NCBI GenBank assembly: GCA_963739975.1
Contig: CAVUCK010000005.1
Coordinates: forward strand, 186,001-250,000
DNA length: 64,000 bases
Origin: JALZMG01 sp963739975
GTDB lineage: Bacteria > Actinomycetota > Acidimicrobiia > Acidimicrobiales > Ilumatobacteraceae
Direction of reading: 5' to 3'
Shown: positions 1-8,502 of the stretch, in pieces
Position numbering within the stretch: position 1 is the first letter of the stretch
Layout of the letters: each line of letters opens with the position of its first letter
Made by a program: the position numbers and the translations under genes
The notes under the pieces: generated by a model
Told to the model about the DNA's origin: nothing
Seen by the model: the letters and a program-made list of their open reading frames with translations, nothing else
Database searches by the model: none

Positions 1-355
1 CCTCGGGAGTCACCGTGTCGTCGACGCCGGCCAGCTCGCGAGCGGCCGAGAACAGCGCCATGCGCAGGACCCGACTCGTGATCCGGGCGTCGATGTCGTC
101 GAGCAGGTCGTTGACGGTGCCGCCGGCCCAGGCCTTGCGGGCGGTGGCCATCGCCTGGCCGAGGTACTGCTCGTAGGAGAACGCCGTGCCTCGCCAGTCC
201 TCCGTGAGCTCGCGCAGCACTCCCAGCTCGTCGTCGCTGAGGTGCGAGTCGGCGAGCATGACGACTGCCAGCAGCTCGAGGGCGGCCATGTGTTCGCGGT
301 CGGCCGTGGCGTGCACGGCGACGCCCTCGTAGAGCTGGCTGAGCCGCTCCTCCAT
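1..355 (-). CDS. TerB-like protein, 3' end cut by window edge
   Basis: The visible 118 residues begin at an ATG at 355 and run off the window, so the C-terminus is missing. The mostly helical sequence contains a stretch LLAVVMLADSHLSDDELGVL followed later by RVLRMALFSAAREL. This pattern resembles the TerB / tellurite-resistance-B fold, which in most bacteria has no proven biochemical role. It lies 14 nt downstream of the S9 peptidase stop on the same strand, so it is probably the last gene of that operon. The family assignment comes from sequence pattern only and is moderate. Confidence 0.6.
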   Translation of the reverse strand, partial: MEERLSQLYEGVAVHATADREHMAALELLAVVMLADSHLSDDELGVLRELTEDWRGTAFSYEQYLGQAMATARKAWAGGTVNDLLDDIDARITSRVLRMALFSAARELAGVDDTVTPE

Positions 356-369
356 CGTGCGAACCGTAG

Positions 370-2481
370 TCAGGGCCGAGCGGCCGCTGGCAACGACCGG
401 CGCAGGAAGTCCAGCTGGTGCAGCAGCAGGTTCTCGGCGACGACCTCGGAGGCGGCGAGGTGGGTGATGCCGACGAGGGGCAGCACCTCGTGCGGCGCAC
501 CGGCGGCGAGGAGGGCCGACGACAGCTGCAGCGTGTGGGCGGCGACCACGTTGTCGTCGGCGAGACCGTGGACGAGGAGGAGCGGACGGATCAGCCCGTC
601 GGCCAGCGGCAGCAGCGAGCTGGCGTCGTACACGTCGGGCTGCTCGTTCGGATCGCCGAGGTAGCGCTCGGTGTAGTGCGTGTCGTACAGCCGCCACTCC
701 GTGACCGGAGCGCCGGCGATGGCGGCGTGGAAGACGTCGGGCCGGCGCAGCACCGCCAACGCGGCGACGTAGCCACCGAAGCTCCACCCCCGGATGGCGA
801 CCCGGTCGAGGTCGAGCACGCCATGCTCCTCGGCGGCCGCCCGCAGCGCCTCGACCTGGTCGTCGAGGACCGCCGTGGCGAGGTCGAGGTGCACGGCCCG
901 CTCCCACGCCGACCCACGGCCCGGCGTGCCACGCCCGTCGGCCACGACGACGGCGAATCCCTGGTCGGCGAACCACTGCGACGTCAGGTGGGCGTGGTGG
1001 GCCTGGACGGCGCGCAGCGCGTGGGGCCCGCCGTACGGGTCGAGGAGGACGGGGAGGGGAGCGCCGTCGTGGTCGCCAGGGAGCAGCACGACCGTCGCCA
1101 GCCGGCGTTCGCCACCGAAGGACAGGCGAGGCGCGGTGCGCAGGCGCGGCTGCGTGGCGTGGGAGGTCAGCTCGGTGCCGTCGAGCGTCGCCCACTGCAC
1201 CCGCGGTTCGTGCAGCGTCGTCGTGCGGATGGCCACGGTTCCGCCGCCGGCGGCGACGGCGTGGACGCCTGGCTCGTCCGTCAGCGGCTCGAGCTCGCCG
1301 TCGAGGTACCGCCACACGTGGAGCACGGTGGCGTCGTCGATCGGGTTGGCGAGGAAGACGACGCCCGGTCCGTCGACCGTCGCCACAGCCCGCACTTGGA
1401 GCTCGCCCGGGGTGACGGCCGTGCCGTCGACGAGCAGGCGGCGGGCCCCGTCGAGGTCGGCGCACGTGACGAGCTCGCCGAGCGGACCGACTCGCGGCAC
1501 CCCTGGCACCAGCTCGACCCAGGCGTCGTCGGCGGCGCGCCAGCGTTCGGTGGTGTCTCCCGTCGCCGGGTCGACGTCGAGCACGGCGACCCCGGTCTGG
1601 TCCCGCCGCTGCACGACGACGATCAGCCCGTGCTCCGACCACTGCACGTCGGCCAGGTACGGCAGCTCGTCACGATCCCAGCGCACCTCGACGCGCGTCC
1701 CGTCGAGTCGCACGACGTGCAGGGTGACGACGGCGTTGTCGGTGCCGGCGGCCGGGTAGGCGACCTCGGTCGGTGCCGCCGCGGGGTCGGCGGCGTCGGC
1801 CACCCACCACCGTCCGACCGGGCCGGTGTCGACCCGCGTGACGGCGAGCGCCGCGCCGTCGGGGCTCCACCAGAACCCGCGGAACCGGTGCATCTCCTCG
1901 GCGGCGATGAAGTCGGCGCTGCCCCACGAGACCGTGTCCGGTTCGTGGTCGTCACCGCCGACGAGGACGTGCCAGCGGCCGTCGAGCTCGCCGAGGCACA
2001 GCAGCCGGCCGGTGACGTAGGCGACCCGCTGGGCGCGGGGGTCGGGCCGCGGGTCGAACACGGGACCGGCGACGGTGAGCTCGCGCGCCGCCGCGCTGAT
2101 CAGCCCGGCGACGAACAGTCGCCCGGCGATGGCGAAGGCGGCGACCGTGACGGCGTCGTCGGTGGCGAAGGCCGTGATGCCGCCGGCCGCCTCGCGAGCT
2201 CGCTCTCGCCGCAGCCGTTCCTCGACCGGCAGGTCGTCGGTTGCCCCGGCATCGCCGCGACCGGCGACCAGGTCCGCTGGGTCGGCCACGATCCGCTCGT
2301 CGCCCGTCGCCGCGTCAACCACCCACAGGCAGTTGACCGGGTCGGTGCCGGCCCGGCTGCGCAGGAACACGATTCGCTGCCCGTCGGGCGACACCACGAC
2401 GTCGCGCGGCTCGCCGAGCGTGAAGCGCTGCGTCCGCGCCGACTGGCGGGGGAAGGACTCGGCGGCCTCGTCCAGCGTCAC
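370..2481 (-). CDS. S9B family dipeptidyl-peptidase IV-like serine peptidase
   Basis: This is a 703-residue prolyl-oligopeptidase-fold protein. The N-terminal 440 residues form a beta-propeller, and the alpha/beta-hydrolase domain follows. The catalytic Ser is about residue 567 in GWSFGGY, the Asp lies in HGLADDNV (about 642) and the His is about 674 in GITHLA. The paired glutamates in FIAAEEMHRF (about 195-196) match the Glu-Glu motif that holds the free amino terminus of substrates in the DPP4 subfamily, so it probably releases N-terminal dipeptides. No signal peptide is evident, so a cytoplasmic site is likely. It starts with GTG four bases after the nucleoside hydrolase stop, which implies one transcript. 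Confidence 0.9.
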   Translation of the reverse strand: MTLDEAAESFPRQSARTQRFTLGEPRDVVVSPDGQRIVFLRSRAGTDPVNCLWVVDAATGDERIVADPADLVAGRGDAGATDDLPVEERLRRERAREAAGGITAFATDDAVTVAAFAIAGRLFVAGLISAAARELTVAGPVFDPRPDPRAQRVAYVTGRLLCLGELDGRWHVLVGGDDHEPDTVSWGSADFIAAEEMHRFRGFWWSPDGAALAVTRVDTGPVGRWWVADAADPAAAPTEVAYPAAGTDNAVVTLHVVRLDGTRVEVRWDRDELPYLADVQWSEHGLIVVVQRRDQTGVAVLDVDPATGDTTERWRAADDAWVELVPGVPRVGPLGELVTCADLDGARRLLVDGTAVTPGELQVRAVATVDGPGVVFLANPIDDATVLHVWRYLDGELEPLTDEPGVHAVAAGGGTVAIRTTTLHEPRVQWATLDGTELTSHATQPRLRTAPRLSFGGERRLATVVLLPGDHDGAPLPVLLDPYGGPHALRAVQAHHAHLTSQWFADQGFAVVVADGRGTPGRGSAWERAVHLDLATAVLDDQVEALRAAAEEHGVLDLDRVAIRGWSFGGYVAALAVLRRPDVFHAAIAGAPVTEWRLYDTHYTERYLGDPNEQPDVYDASSLLPLADGLIRPLLLVHGLADDNVVAAHTLQLSSALLAAGAPHEVLPLVGITHLAASEVVAENLLLHQLDFLRRSLPAAARP

Positions 2482-2485
2482 GGGT

Positions 2486-3412
2486 TCACCGTAGGGCGAT
2501 GGCGTCGACGATGACCTGCCAGGCGGCGTCGGCGTCGATGCCCTCCAGGACGTCGCAGTTGGGTGGCGGGCGCTCGAGCAGCGACCGGTGGTCGATGACC
2601 GTCATGCCGCGGGTGAGATGCCCCATCGTCTCGACGGCGACGTGGCGGGCCCGGCGCTCGAACAGCTCGGGGTGGGTGAGGGCGAGGACGGCGCACGGGT
2701 CGTGCACGGCGGCGCCGGGCAGGTCGTCGTGGCGGGCGATGTAGGTGGTCGAGAAGAAATGCAGCAGCGCCGTCAGCGTGAGCGCCAGCTGGCCGTCGAC
2801 GCTCGCCAGGTCGTCGATGCGGGCCGGCGTGGCGATCAGCTGGTGCGTGACGTCGAGCCCGGCCATGACGAGCGGGAGCCCCGAGCCGAACACGATGGCC
2901 GCCGCCTCGGGGTCGGCCCAGATGTTGAACTCGGCGACCGGCGATCGGTTGCCGAACGTGCCGCCGCCCATGATCGAGATGCCGCCGACGTGGTCGGCGA
3001 GGTCGGGCGCAGCGCGCAGGGCGAGCGCCAGGTTGGTGAGCGGACCGACGCCGACGAGCCACGTGCCCGGGTGCCGGCGGCAGGTCTCGACGATGAAGGT
3101 CACGGCGTCGGTCCCGTCGAGCGGGCGGGTGGGGGCTGGCAGGTCGGCGCCGTCGAGGCCGCTGGCGCCGTGCACGAACGGGGCGGCGCGTGGTTCCTCG
3201 ACCAGCGGGCGGGCCGCACCGGAGTGGACCGGCGTGTCGATGCCCAGCAGGTGGCGCACGACCAGCGCGTTGTGGGTCGTGCGCTCGAGCGGCGCGTTGC
3301 CGGCGACGGTCGTGATGCCGAGCAGCTCGGCGTGGCGGGCGGCGACCACGATGGCGATGGCGTCGTCGTGCCCCGGATCGCAATCCAAGATCATCCGCAC
3401 CCTCGCCGTCAC
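2486..3412 (-). CDS. Inosine/uridine-preferring nucleoside hydrolase
   Basis: The 308-residue protein hydrolyses the N-glycosidic bond of ribonucleosides for base salvage. The hallmark calcium and ribose-binding motif DCDPGHDD lies at the N-terminus, and the length fits the IUNH family. I chose the GTG at 3412 because it overlaps the stop of the upstream micro-ORF as GTGA. An ATG at 3394 with a GAGG seven bases upstream is an alternative. A longer upstream reading frame exists but would translate an intergenic repeat, so it was rejected. The gene sits between the thiolase-like gene and the S9 peptidase on the minus strand. Confidence 0.85.
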   Translation of the reverse strand: MTARVRMILDCDPGHDDAIAIVVAARHAELLGITTVAGNAPLERTTHNALVVRHLLGIDTPVHSGAARPLVEEPRAAPFVHGASGLDGADLPAPTRPLDGTDAVTFIVETCRRHPGTWLVGVGPLTNLALALRAAPDLADHVGGISIMGGGTFGNRSPVAEFNIWADPEAAAIVFGSGLPLVMAGLDVTHQLIATPARIDDLASVDGQLALTLTALLHFFSTTYIARHDDLPGAAVHDPCAVLALTHPELFERRARHVAVETMGHLTRGMTVIDHRSLLERPPPNCDVLEGIDADAAWQVIVDAIALR

Positions 3413-3528
3413 CGCCCACGCCCATCCACTCGGATGCTCGGGAGGGACGTGCGCGCTTCGGCCCCCGACCGCAGTGAGCACGACAGCCCAGGCCGGCCTT
3501 GCCCGGCCCAGCGAGCGAAGCGAGCCAT
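3409..3528 (-). other. Micro-ORF bridging thiolase and nucleoside hydrolase (repeat family A)
   Basis: After the thiolase stop TAA (3533-3531) there are two bases, then an ATG opening a 39-codon frame. Its TGA overlaps the GTG start of the nucleoside hydrolase as GTGA. The peptide begins MARFARWAGQGRP, and almost the same peptide is encoded beyond glpX at 17736. The DNA belongs to the dispersed repeat family A. Whether it is translated is not known; the reading frame and overlap are seen directly. Confidence 0.5.
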
Positions 3529-3530
3529 CG
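3450..3530 (+). repeat. Repeat family A, single copy
   Basis: A GC-rich element containing CTTCGGCCCCCGACCGCAGT, then GGCCGGCCTTGCCCGGCC (a short hairpin) and GCGAGCGAAGCGAGCCAT. Related copies lie at 13916-14019, 17659-17737 and 53869-53945 (reverse) and as a tandem array at 54650-55185. Here it abuts the thiolase stop codon. Confidence 0.8.
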
Positions 3531-5006
3531 TTAAAGGCGGAGGTGGCCGTCTCGGTCGAGGGTGACGCGGGTGCCGACCCACTCGCCCTCGCCCAGTGCG
3601 GACATCACGTCGGGCTCGCCGGACAGCCCCCAGGCCCGCCGGCCGTCGTCGAGCAGGCAGGTGCTGATGGCCTGCTCCGGGTTGCCGTCGCGGCCGTGCA
3701 TCACCGTGAACGCCTCGATCGTCGCTGGGCCGGCGGCCTCCTCCACCGTCGCCAGCTTGCGGCTGGGCAGCGCGTCGACCTCGGCCTGCGGGCTGGCGTC
3801 GCGGAACCCATCGACCGGCGGCGCGCAGCCGTAGACGCCGAACGAGTGCTTCGTCACGTAGCCGCCGTTCGCCCACACCAGCGCCTTCTCGTCGGGCTCG
3901 GCCCGCAGGTCGCCGACGACGGTGGCGATGGCGTGCATCACGTAGTTGTTCCACGGTCCGCCGGCGAAGGCCAGACCACCGGTGCGCGTCAGCTGGCGGT
4001 CCGTGTCGAGCCCGAGCGACTTGGCGCCCAGCTGGACGGCCGATGGGAAGCAGGAGTACAGGTCGACGATGGCGAGGTCGTCGATGCCCACGCCGGCGAG
4101 CTCCATCGCTTGGCGGCCACCGAGCTCAACGGCCGGTGTTCGCGTGAAGCTGTCCCGGTACGACACGAACGGGTGCTCGTGACAGTCGGTCCCGGCGTGC
4201 GGGAAGACCCACTGATCCCGAGCGACGCCGAGCCGCTCGGCCGCCTCGACCGTGCACATGATCACGGCCGCCGCCATGTCGACGTCGTTGTTCGAGTTCA
4301 TGTACTTGCGATAGGGGGCGCCGACCATCCGGTTCTGCGGCGTCGTGGTGCGGATCTCCTCCGCTGTCTTGGCCTCCCGCAGCCAGGCGTATGGGTTGCC
4401 GGCGGCCACCTCGCTGAACCGTGACCACAGCTCGCTCACGTGGATCAGGTGCTCGTCCGGCGTGCGACCCGAGTCGGCGCGCACGGCCGTCTCGAACATC
4501 GGGTACAGCTGCACCGGTAGGTACACGCCGCGCTCGGCCTCGGCCGGGTGGGTCATGTCGAGGTCGCCGCCGAACATGGTCGGCGGCTGGTCGTCGGGCG
4601 CTTTGGGCCAGTCGAGGATGGTGCCGGTCTTGCGGGCCCGCATGCGGGTGCGCCATGCCTCGCCGCCGACGAGCACGGCGACGTCAAGCTTGCCCGCTGC
4701 CAGCTCGCGAGCCGTGGTGTTGACGAGCCGCTGCGGCGTGTTGCCGCCGGCCGTCGTGTAACCGAGTTGGCGGGGCGACTGCCCGAGCCGCTCGGCCAGG
4801 AACCACGCCGGGTTGGCGTACCTCCACGACAGCGAGCTGACGACGCGGATGCTGTCGAACGCCGGGGGGTCGGCCAGGCCGGCGTCGGCCGCTGCGGCGC
4901 GGATCGCCAGCTCCATCAGCGCCACAGGTTCGAGCGCGTCGTCCATCCCCTCGGCCCGGTGCACGTACTGCCCGACCCCGATGAGTACCGCGGTCCGGGG
5001 ATCCAC
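3531..5006 (-). CDS. Thiolase-superfamily protein (SCP-x / TLP1-like acetyl-CoA acetyltransferase)
   Basis: This 491-residue protein has a thiolase fold (early DSIRVVSSLSWRY, central DLYSCFPSAVQ, late NGGYVTKHSFG) plus a C-terminal extension like that of trypanosomatid thiolase-like protein 1. The position of the nucleophilic Cys in canonical thiolases reads TTAGGNTPQ, with no Cys. It may therefore bind or process acyl-CoA without classical thiolysis, and the real reaction is unknown. Proteins of this type are common in actinobacteria alongside fatty-acid and sterol degradation genes. It starts 56 bp from the divergent glyA and heads a minus-strand operon. Confidence 0.8.
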   Translation of the reverse strand: MDPRTAVLIGVGQYVHRAEGMDDALEPVALMELAIRAAAADAGLADPPAFDSIRVVSSLSWRYANPAWFLAERLGQSPRQLGYTTAGGNTPQRLVNTTARELAAGKLDVAVLVGGEAWRTRMRARKTGTILDWPKAPDDQPPTMFGGDLDMTHPAEAERGVYLPVQLYPMFETAVRADSGRTPDEHLIHVSELWSRFSEVAAGNPYAWLREAKTAEEIRTTTPQNRMVGAPYRKYMNSNNDVDMAAAVIMCTVEAAERLGVARDQWVFPHAGTDCHEHPFVSYRDSFTRTPAVELGGRQAMELAGVGIDDLAIVDLYSCFPSAVQLGAKSLGLDTDRQLTRTGGLAFAGGPWNNYVMHAIATVVGDLRAEPDEKALVWANGGYVTKHSFGVYGCAPPVDGFRDASPQAEVDALPSRKLATVEEAAGPATIEAFTVMHGRDGNPEQAISTCLLDDGRRAWGLSGEPDVMSALGEGEWVGTRVTLDRDGHLRL

Positions 5007-5062
5007 GGCCGGCGACGTTATGCGCAGTCCGGCGGCGGGCCCCAGCCGTAGGCTGCGCGGCG

Positions 5063-6424
5063 ATGCCGTTCCCGACCGACACCGAGCCCGACACCGAGAT
5101 CGACGCCTTGCTGGCCCGAGAGCTGGAGCGCCAGACGACGGGGCTGCAGCTGATCGCCAGCGAGAACTTCGCGTCGCCGGCCGTGCTGCGCGCCGTCGGC
5201 TCGGTGCTGACCAACAAGTACTCGGAGGGCTACCCCGGCAAGCGGTACTACGGCGGCAACCAGATCATCGACGAGGTCGAGGCGATCGCCATCGAGCGGG
5301 CCAAGTCGCTGTTCAACGCCGAGCACGCCAACGTGCAGCCGCACTCGGGCGCCAACGCCAACATGTGCGCCTACCAGGCGCTGCTCGAGCCAGGTGACAC
5401 GGTGCTCGGCCTCAGCCTCGACCACGGCGGCCACCTGACCCACGGGGCCAAGGTCAACGCCAGCGCCATCATCTACCGGTTCGTGCAGTACGGCATCGCG
5501 CCGGGCGACGAGCGCATCGACTTCGACCGCCTCCGCGACCTGGCGCTCGAGCACCGCCCGAAGCTGATCGTCGCCGGCACGACGGCCTACCCGCGGCGGC
5601 TGGACCCCGAGCCGTTCCGGGCCATCGCCGACGAGGTCGGCGCGCTGTTCCTGTTCGACGCTGCCCATCTCGCTGGACTGATCGCCGGCGGCGCCCACCC
5701 GGATCCGGTGCCGCTGGCCGACGTCGTCACGTTCACGACGCACAAGACGCTGCGCGGGCCACGTGGCGGTTGCATCCTCTCCAAGTCGGCGCATGCCGCG
5801 GCGATCGACAAAGCGGTGTTCCCGGGCTGGCAGGGCGGGCCGCTGGAGCACGTCATCGCCGGCAAGGCGGTGGCGTTCGGCGAGGCCGCCCACCCGTCGT
5901 TCAAGGAGTACGCCCACCAGATCGTCACGAACGCGTCGGCGCTGGCCGAGGCGCTGGCGGGGGAGGGCTTCCGGCTCGTGTCAGGCGGCACGGACAACCA
6001 CCTGATGGTCGTCGACCTGCGGCCGTTCGACGGGGAGCTGACGGGCAAGGTCGCCCAGATCGCCCTCGACGAGGCCGGCATCACGCTGAACAAGAACACG
6101 GTGCCCGACGACCCGCGCAGCCCGTTCGTCACCAGCGGTCTGCGCATCGGCACCCCGAGCGTGACCACGCAGGGCATGGAGGAAGCGCAGATGGTGGAGA
6201 TCGCCGCGCTCATCGCCCGCGCCCTGCGCCAGCGCGAGACCCCGGCGCGCTGGCCGGCGTCAAGGCCGACGTCAACGCCCTCTGCGCCGCCTTCCCCGCC
6301 TACCCCTGAGCAGCGCGCGGGCGGACCGCGGGCTGGCGTTCTGGGTGAGCGAACAGGCCGGATGTGGCGTGTTCGCTCACGCAGAACGGGGGAGTGGACG
6401 GACGGGGAGCGGGCGGGGTCGTAA
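5063..6424 (+). CDS. glyA: Serine hydroxymethyltransferase, probable frameshift near the 3' end
   Basis: PLP enzyme converting serine plus tetrahydrofolate to glycine and methylene-tetrahydrofolate. The family core is complete to about residue 390: QLIASENFAS, YPGKRYYGG and the PLP lysine K228 in TFTTHKTLRG. The last 60 or so codons are unlike the family. The normal ending (GVKADVNALCAAFPAYP followed by TGA at 6307-6309) is present in another frame. One base seems to be missing near 6235-6250, where GCGCG stands for an expected GCGGCG. The open frame therefore runs on through a hairpin repeat to 6424. The native gene probably ended at 6309. This could be a real mutation or a sequencing error. 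Confidence 0.9.
   Translation: MPFPTDTEPDTEIDALLARELERQTTGLQLIASENFASPAVLRAVGSVLTNKYSEGYPGKRYYGGNQIIDEVEAIAIERAKSLFNAEHANVQPHSGANANMCAYQALLEPGDTVLGLSLDHGGHLTHGAKVNASAIIYRFVQYGIAPGDERIDFDRLRDLALEHRPKLIVAGTTAYPRRLDPEPFRAIADEVGALFLFDAAHLAGLIAGGAHPDPVPLADVVTFTTHKTLRGPRGGCILSKSAHAAAIDKAVFPGWQGGPLEHVIAGKAVAFGEAAHPSFKEYAHQIVTNASALAEALAGEGFRLVSGGTDNHLMVVDLRPFDGELTGKVAQIALDEAGITLNKNTVPDDPRSPFVTSGLRIGTPSVTTQGMEEAQMVEIAALIARALRQRETPARWPASRPTSTPSAPPSPPTPEQRAGGPRAGVLGERTGRMWRVRSRRTGEWTDGERAGS
6338..6387. repeat. Hairpin repeat family F, copy 1
   Basis: Two 18-nt arms, 6338-6355 and 6370-6387, are inverted copies with one mismatch (left GTTCTGGGTGAGCGAACA). The 14-nt loop and lack of a T-tract fit a structured intergenic element or factor-assisted terminator between glyA and the WecA-like gene. 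Related copies lie at 44408-44516. Confidence 0.75.
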
Positions 6425-6436
6425 CGTTGCGGCTCC

Positions 6437-7822
6437 ATGCCCACCACGGGTGACTACCTGCTGATCGGTGCCGTGGCCGGCGTGGCGACGTTCGCCTTCA
6501 CCCCGCTGGTCGGCGCACTGGCTCGGTGGCGGGGCTGGCTCTACGAGCCCAACGACCGCACCGTGCACACCAAGCCGATGCCGGCCATCGGCGGGCTGGC
6601 GATGTTCATGGGCCTCGTCGTGGCGATCGTCGTGGCCCGCCTGATGGACCGCTTCGACACCCTGTTCGCCCGCAACTCCGAGCCGCAGGGCGTCCTCATC
6701 GCTGCCGCCGTCATCGTCGCCCTCGGTCTGGCCGACGACATCCGCGGCATCTCGGCGCCGGCCAAGGTCACCGGCACCGTGATCGCTGGCCTGGCCCTCG
6801 TCTGGTTCGGCGTGGTCATGTACTACTTCCGGCTGCCGTTCCTCGGGGTCTTCTACCTCTCCGACGACTGGCTCCCGCTGGTCACCGTGCTCTGGCTGCT
6901 CGGGATGACCCAGGCCATCAACCTCATCGACGGGCTCGACGGGCTGGCTGCCGGCATCGTGGCCATCGCCTCCGGCGCCTTCTTCCTCTACAGCCAGCGC
7001 CTCGCCGACTTCGACCTCGTGTCGCCACCGAACATCGGGCCGCTCATAGCCATCATCGCCGTCGGCCTCTGCGTCGGCTTCCTCCCCCACAACTTCAACC
7101 CGGCCCGGATCATCATGGGTGACACGGGCGCGATGCTCCTCGGGCTGCTGCTGGCCGTCGCCACCAGCGTCGTCGGCGGCCGCACCGATCCCGACCAGAC
7201 CTTCATCGGCCAGACCTACTTCTTCCTGGCGCCGCTCGTCATCCCGCTGTTCATCCTCGGGGTCCCGGTGCTCGACCTGCTGTTCGCCATCGTCCGCCGG
7301 GCGACGCGGCGCAAGGCGCTCGACGTCGCCGACAAGGGCCACCTGCACCACCGCCTGATGAACCTCGGCCACGGCCACCGCCGCTCGGTCGTCATCCTGT
7401 GGGCGTGGACCGCCCTGCTGTCGGCGTTCGTCCTCTATCCCGTCCTCTCCGACGAGAACCCGACCTACTTGCCGTTCGGGATGGCGGCGATCGGCATCGT
7501 GCTCTACACGGTGCTGCACCCGAGCGTGCGCAGACAGCGCAGCTACGACCTGATCGGCCGAGTGTCAGCGAAGCGCCGAGCGCGCCGCACGCCCGCCGGC
7601 GGCCACGAGTCCGTCATAGCTGTGGGTGCCAGCGGTCAGCACCTCCCGAGTGGCCTCGGCCACCGCGGCCCAGCCCACCCAGCAGAGCGCACCCCCGACC
7701 GAGACTCGAGCGACGCCGGCCTCCGCCAGCTCCGGGACGCTCGGCCCGCCCGGGAGCAGGAGGACGTTGACCGGACGGTCGAGCTCCCCAAGGACGGCGC
7801 GGATCTGGGCGAGGTCAGCTAG
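6437..7822 (+). CDS. Undecaprenyl-phosphate N-acetylglucosaminyl 1-phosphate transferase (WecA/TagO-like)
   Basis: Polytopic inner-membrane enzyme that transfers a sugar-1-phosphate from UDP-sugar to a polyprenyl phosphate, starting cell-envelope glycan synthesis. Family motifs visible are VHTKPMPAIGGLAMF, the DD in GLADDIRG, NLIDGLDGLAAG, IIMGDTGAMLLG and the His-rich GHLHHRLMNLGHGHRRS loop. About ten hydrophobic segments are present. It lies directly before the atp operon, as rfe does in mycobacteria. The family usually ends near the codons around 7575. The last 86 codons overlap the convergent gene in antisense and look unlike protein, so the annotated end may reflect a lost stop codon. 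Confidence 0.88.
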   Translation: MPTTGDYLLIGAVAGVATFAFTPLVGALARWRGWLYEPNDRTVHTKPMPAIGGLAMFMGLVVAIVVARLMDRFDTLFARNSEPQGVLIAAAVIVALGLADDIRGISAPAKVTGTVIAGLALVWFGVVMYYFRLPFLGVFYLSDDWLPLVTVLWLLGMTQAINLIDGLDGLAAGIVAIASGAFFLYSQRLADFDLVSPPNIGPLIAIIAVGLCVGFLPHNFNPARIIMGDTGAMLLGLLLAVATSVVGGRTDPDQTFIGQTYFFLAPLVIPLFILGVPVLDLLFAIVRRATRRKALDVADKGHLHHRLMNLGHGHRRSVVILWAWTALLSAFVLYPVLSDENPTYLPFGMAAIGIVLYTVLHPSVRRQRSYDLIGRVSAKRRARRTPAGGHESVIAVGASGQHLPSGLGHRGPAHPAERTPDRDSSDAGLRQLRDARPAREQEDVDRTVELPKDGADLGEVS

Positions 7823-8407
7823 TCCGGGCGCGTAGAGGACGTCGGCGCCAGCTTGGGCGTAGGCCTGCAGCCGGCGGATGGTGTCGTCCAGGTCCTGGAC
7901 GCCGCGGATCAGGTTCTCGGCCCGTGCCGTCAGCACGAACCCAGATCCGGCCGCCGCCTCCGCCGCGGCCGCCACCCGCTCGGTGGCCAGCGCCACGTCC
8001 ATGATCGATCCCCCGTCGGCGTTGAGGTAGTCCTCGACCGATCCGCCCGCCGCCCCGGCGTCCACCGCCCGCCGGATCGTTTCGGCGACGCCGGACGGCT
8101 GGCGGGCGAAGCAGTCCTCGAGGTCGGCGCTGACGGGCACCGGGCTGGCGGCGACGAGCGCCTCGACGTGGGCGATCGCCTCGTCGGCGGTGACCGCACC
8201 GTCGGGCCGTCCGAGCGTGGCGGCGAACCCCGAGCTGGTCGTGGCGATCGCCGCCGCACCGAGCGAGGTAAGCAGCTTGGCCGAACCGGCATCCCAGGCG
8301 TTGGGCATGACGAGCGGCTCACCTGGCCGGTGGAGCTGGCGGAACGTGGCGCGGGCTTCGGCGGTCGACGTCTTCGTCATCGCGCCATGGTGCCCCGAGC
8401 GCGCCAT
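7565..8407 (-). CDS. Isocitrate lyase / PEP mutase family protein
   Basis: This is a 280-residue TIM-barrel protein of the carboxyvinyl-carboxyphosphonate phosphorylmutase type. It shows PNAWDAGSAKLL, TTSSGFAATLGRPDG, PVSADLEDCF and VLTARAENL. Members cleave or rearrange C-C or C-P bonds of small oxo-acids; the substrate here cannot be told. The ATG at 8407 is preceded by GAGG at six bases and was preferred over the ATG at 8380. It converges on the WecA-like gene with a 258-nt overlap and is divergent from the atp operon. Confidence 0.85.
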   Translation of the reverse strand: MARSGHHGAMTKTSTAEARATFRQLHRPGEPLVMPNAWDAGSAKLLTSLGAAAIATTSSGFAATLGRPDGAVTADEAIAHVEALVAASPVPVSADLEDCFARQPSGVAETIRRAVDAGAAGGSVEDYLNADGGSIMDVALATERVAAAAEAAAGSGFVLTARAENLIRGVQDLDDTIRRLQAYAQAGADVLYAPGLADLAQIRAVLGELDRPVNVLLLPGGPSVPELAEAGVARVSVGGALCWVGWAAVAEATREVLTAGTHSYDGLVAAGGRAARSALR

Positions 8408-8421
8408 GACCTCAGAGGGAA

Positions 8422-8451
8422 TTGCGCCCTGGGTGGCGACCGCGGTAGGTT
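8422..8451 (+). promoter_or_regulatory. Possible atp operon promoter
   Basis: TTGCGC at 8422-8427, an 18-nt spacer and TAGGTT at 8446-8451, which fits the relaxed TANNNT -10 of actinobacteria. It sits 51 bp before the first atp-operon start. It was called by eye and is weak. Confidence 0.3.
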
Positions 8452-8502
8452 GTGCTCGCGTTCACAAGCGTCATCCGACGCCGTGGACGATCATCAACGC
8501 CG

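Noticed and set aside
418..2514. Long open frame antisense to the S9B peptidase
   Set aside because: Its translation is Arg/Gly/Val-rich with no family signature, and the opposite strand encodes a clear peptidase. In GC-rich DNA such antisense frames are expected. The same applies to 8706-10025, 12224-13918, 14977-16563, 29908-31542 and 56340-59648.
6235..6250. Programmed ribosomal frameshift in glyA
   Set aside because: There is no slippery heptamer or conserved signal, and SHMT is not known to use one. A one-base indel is simpler.
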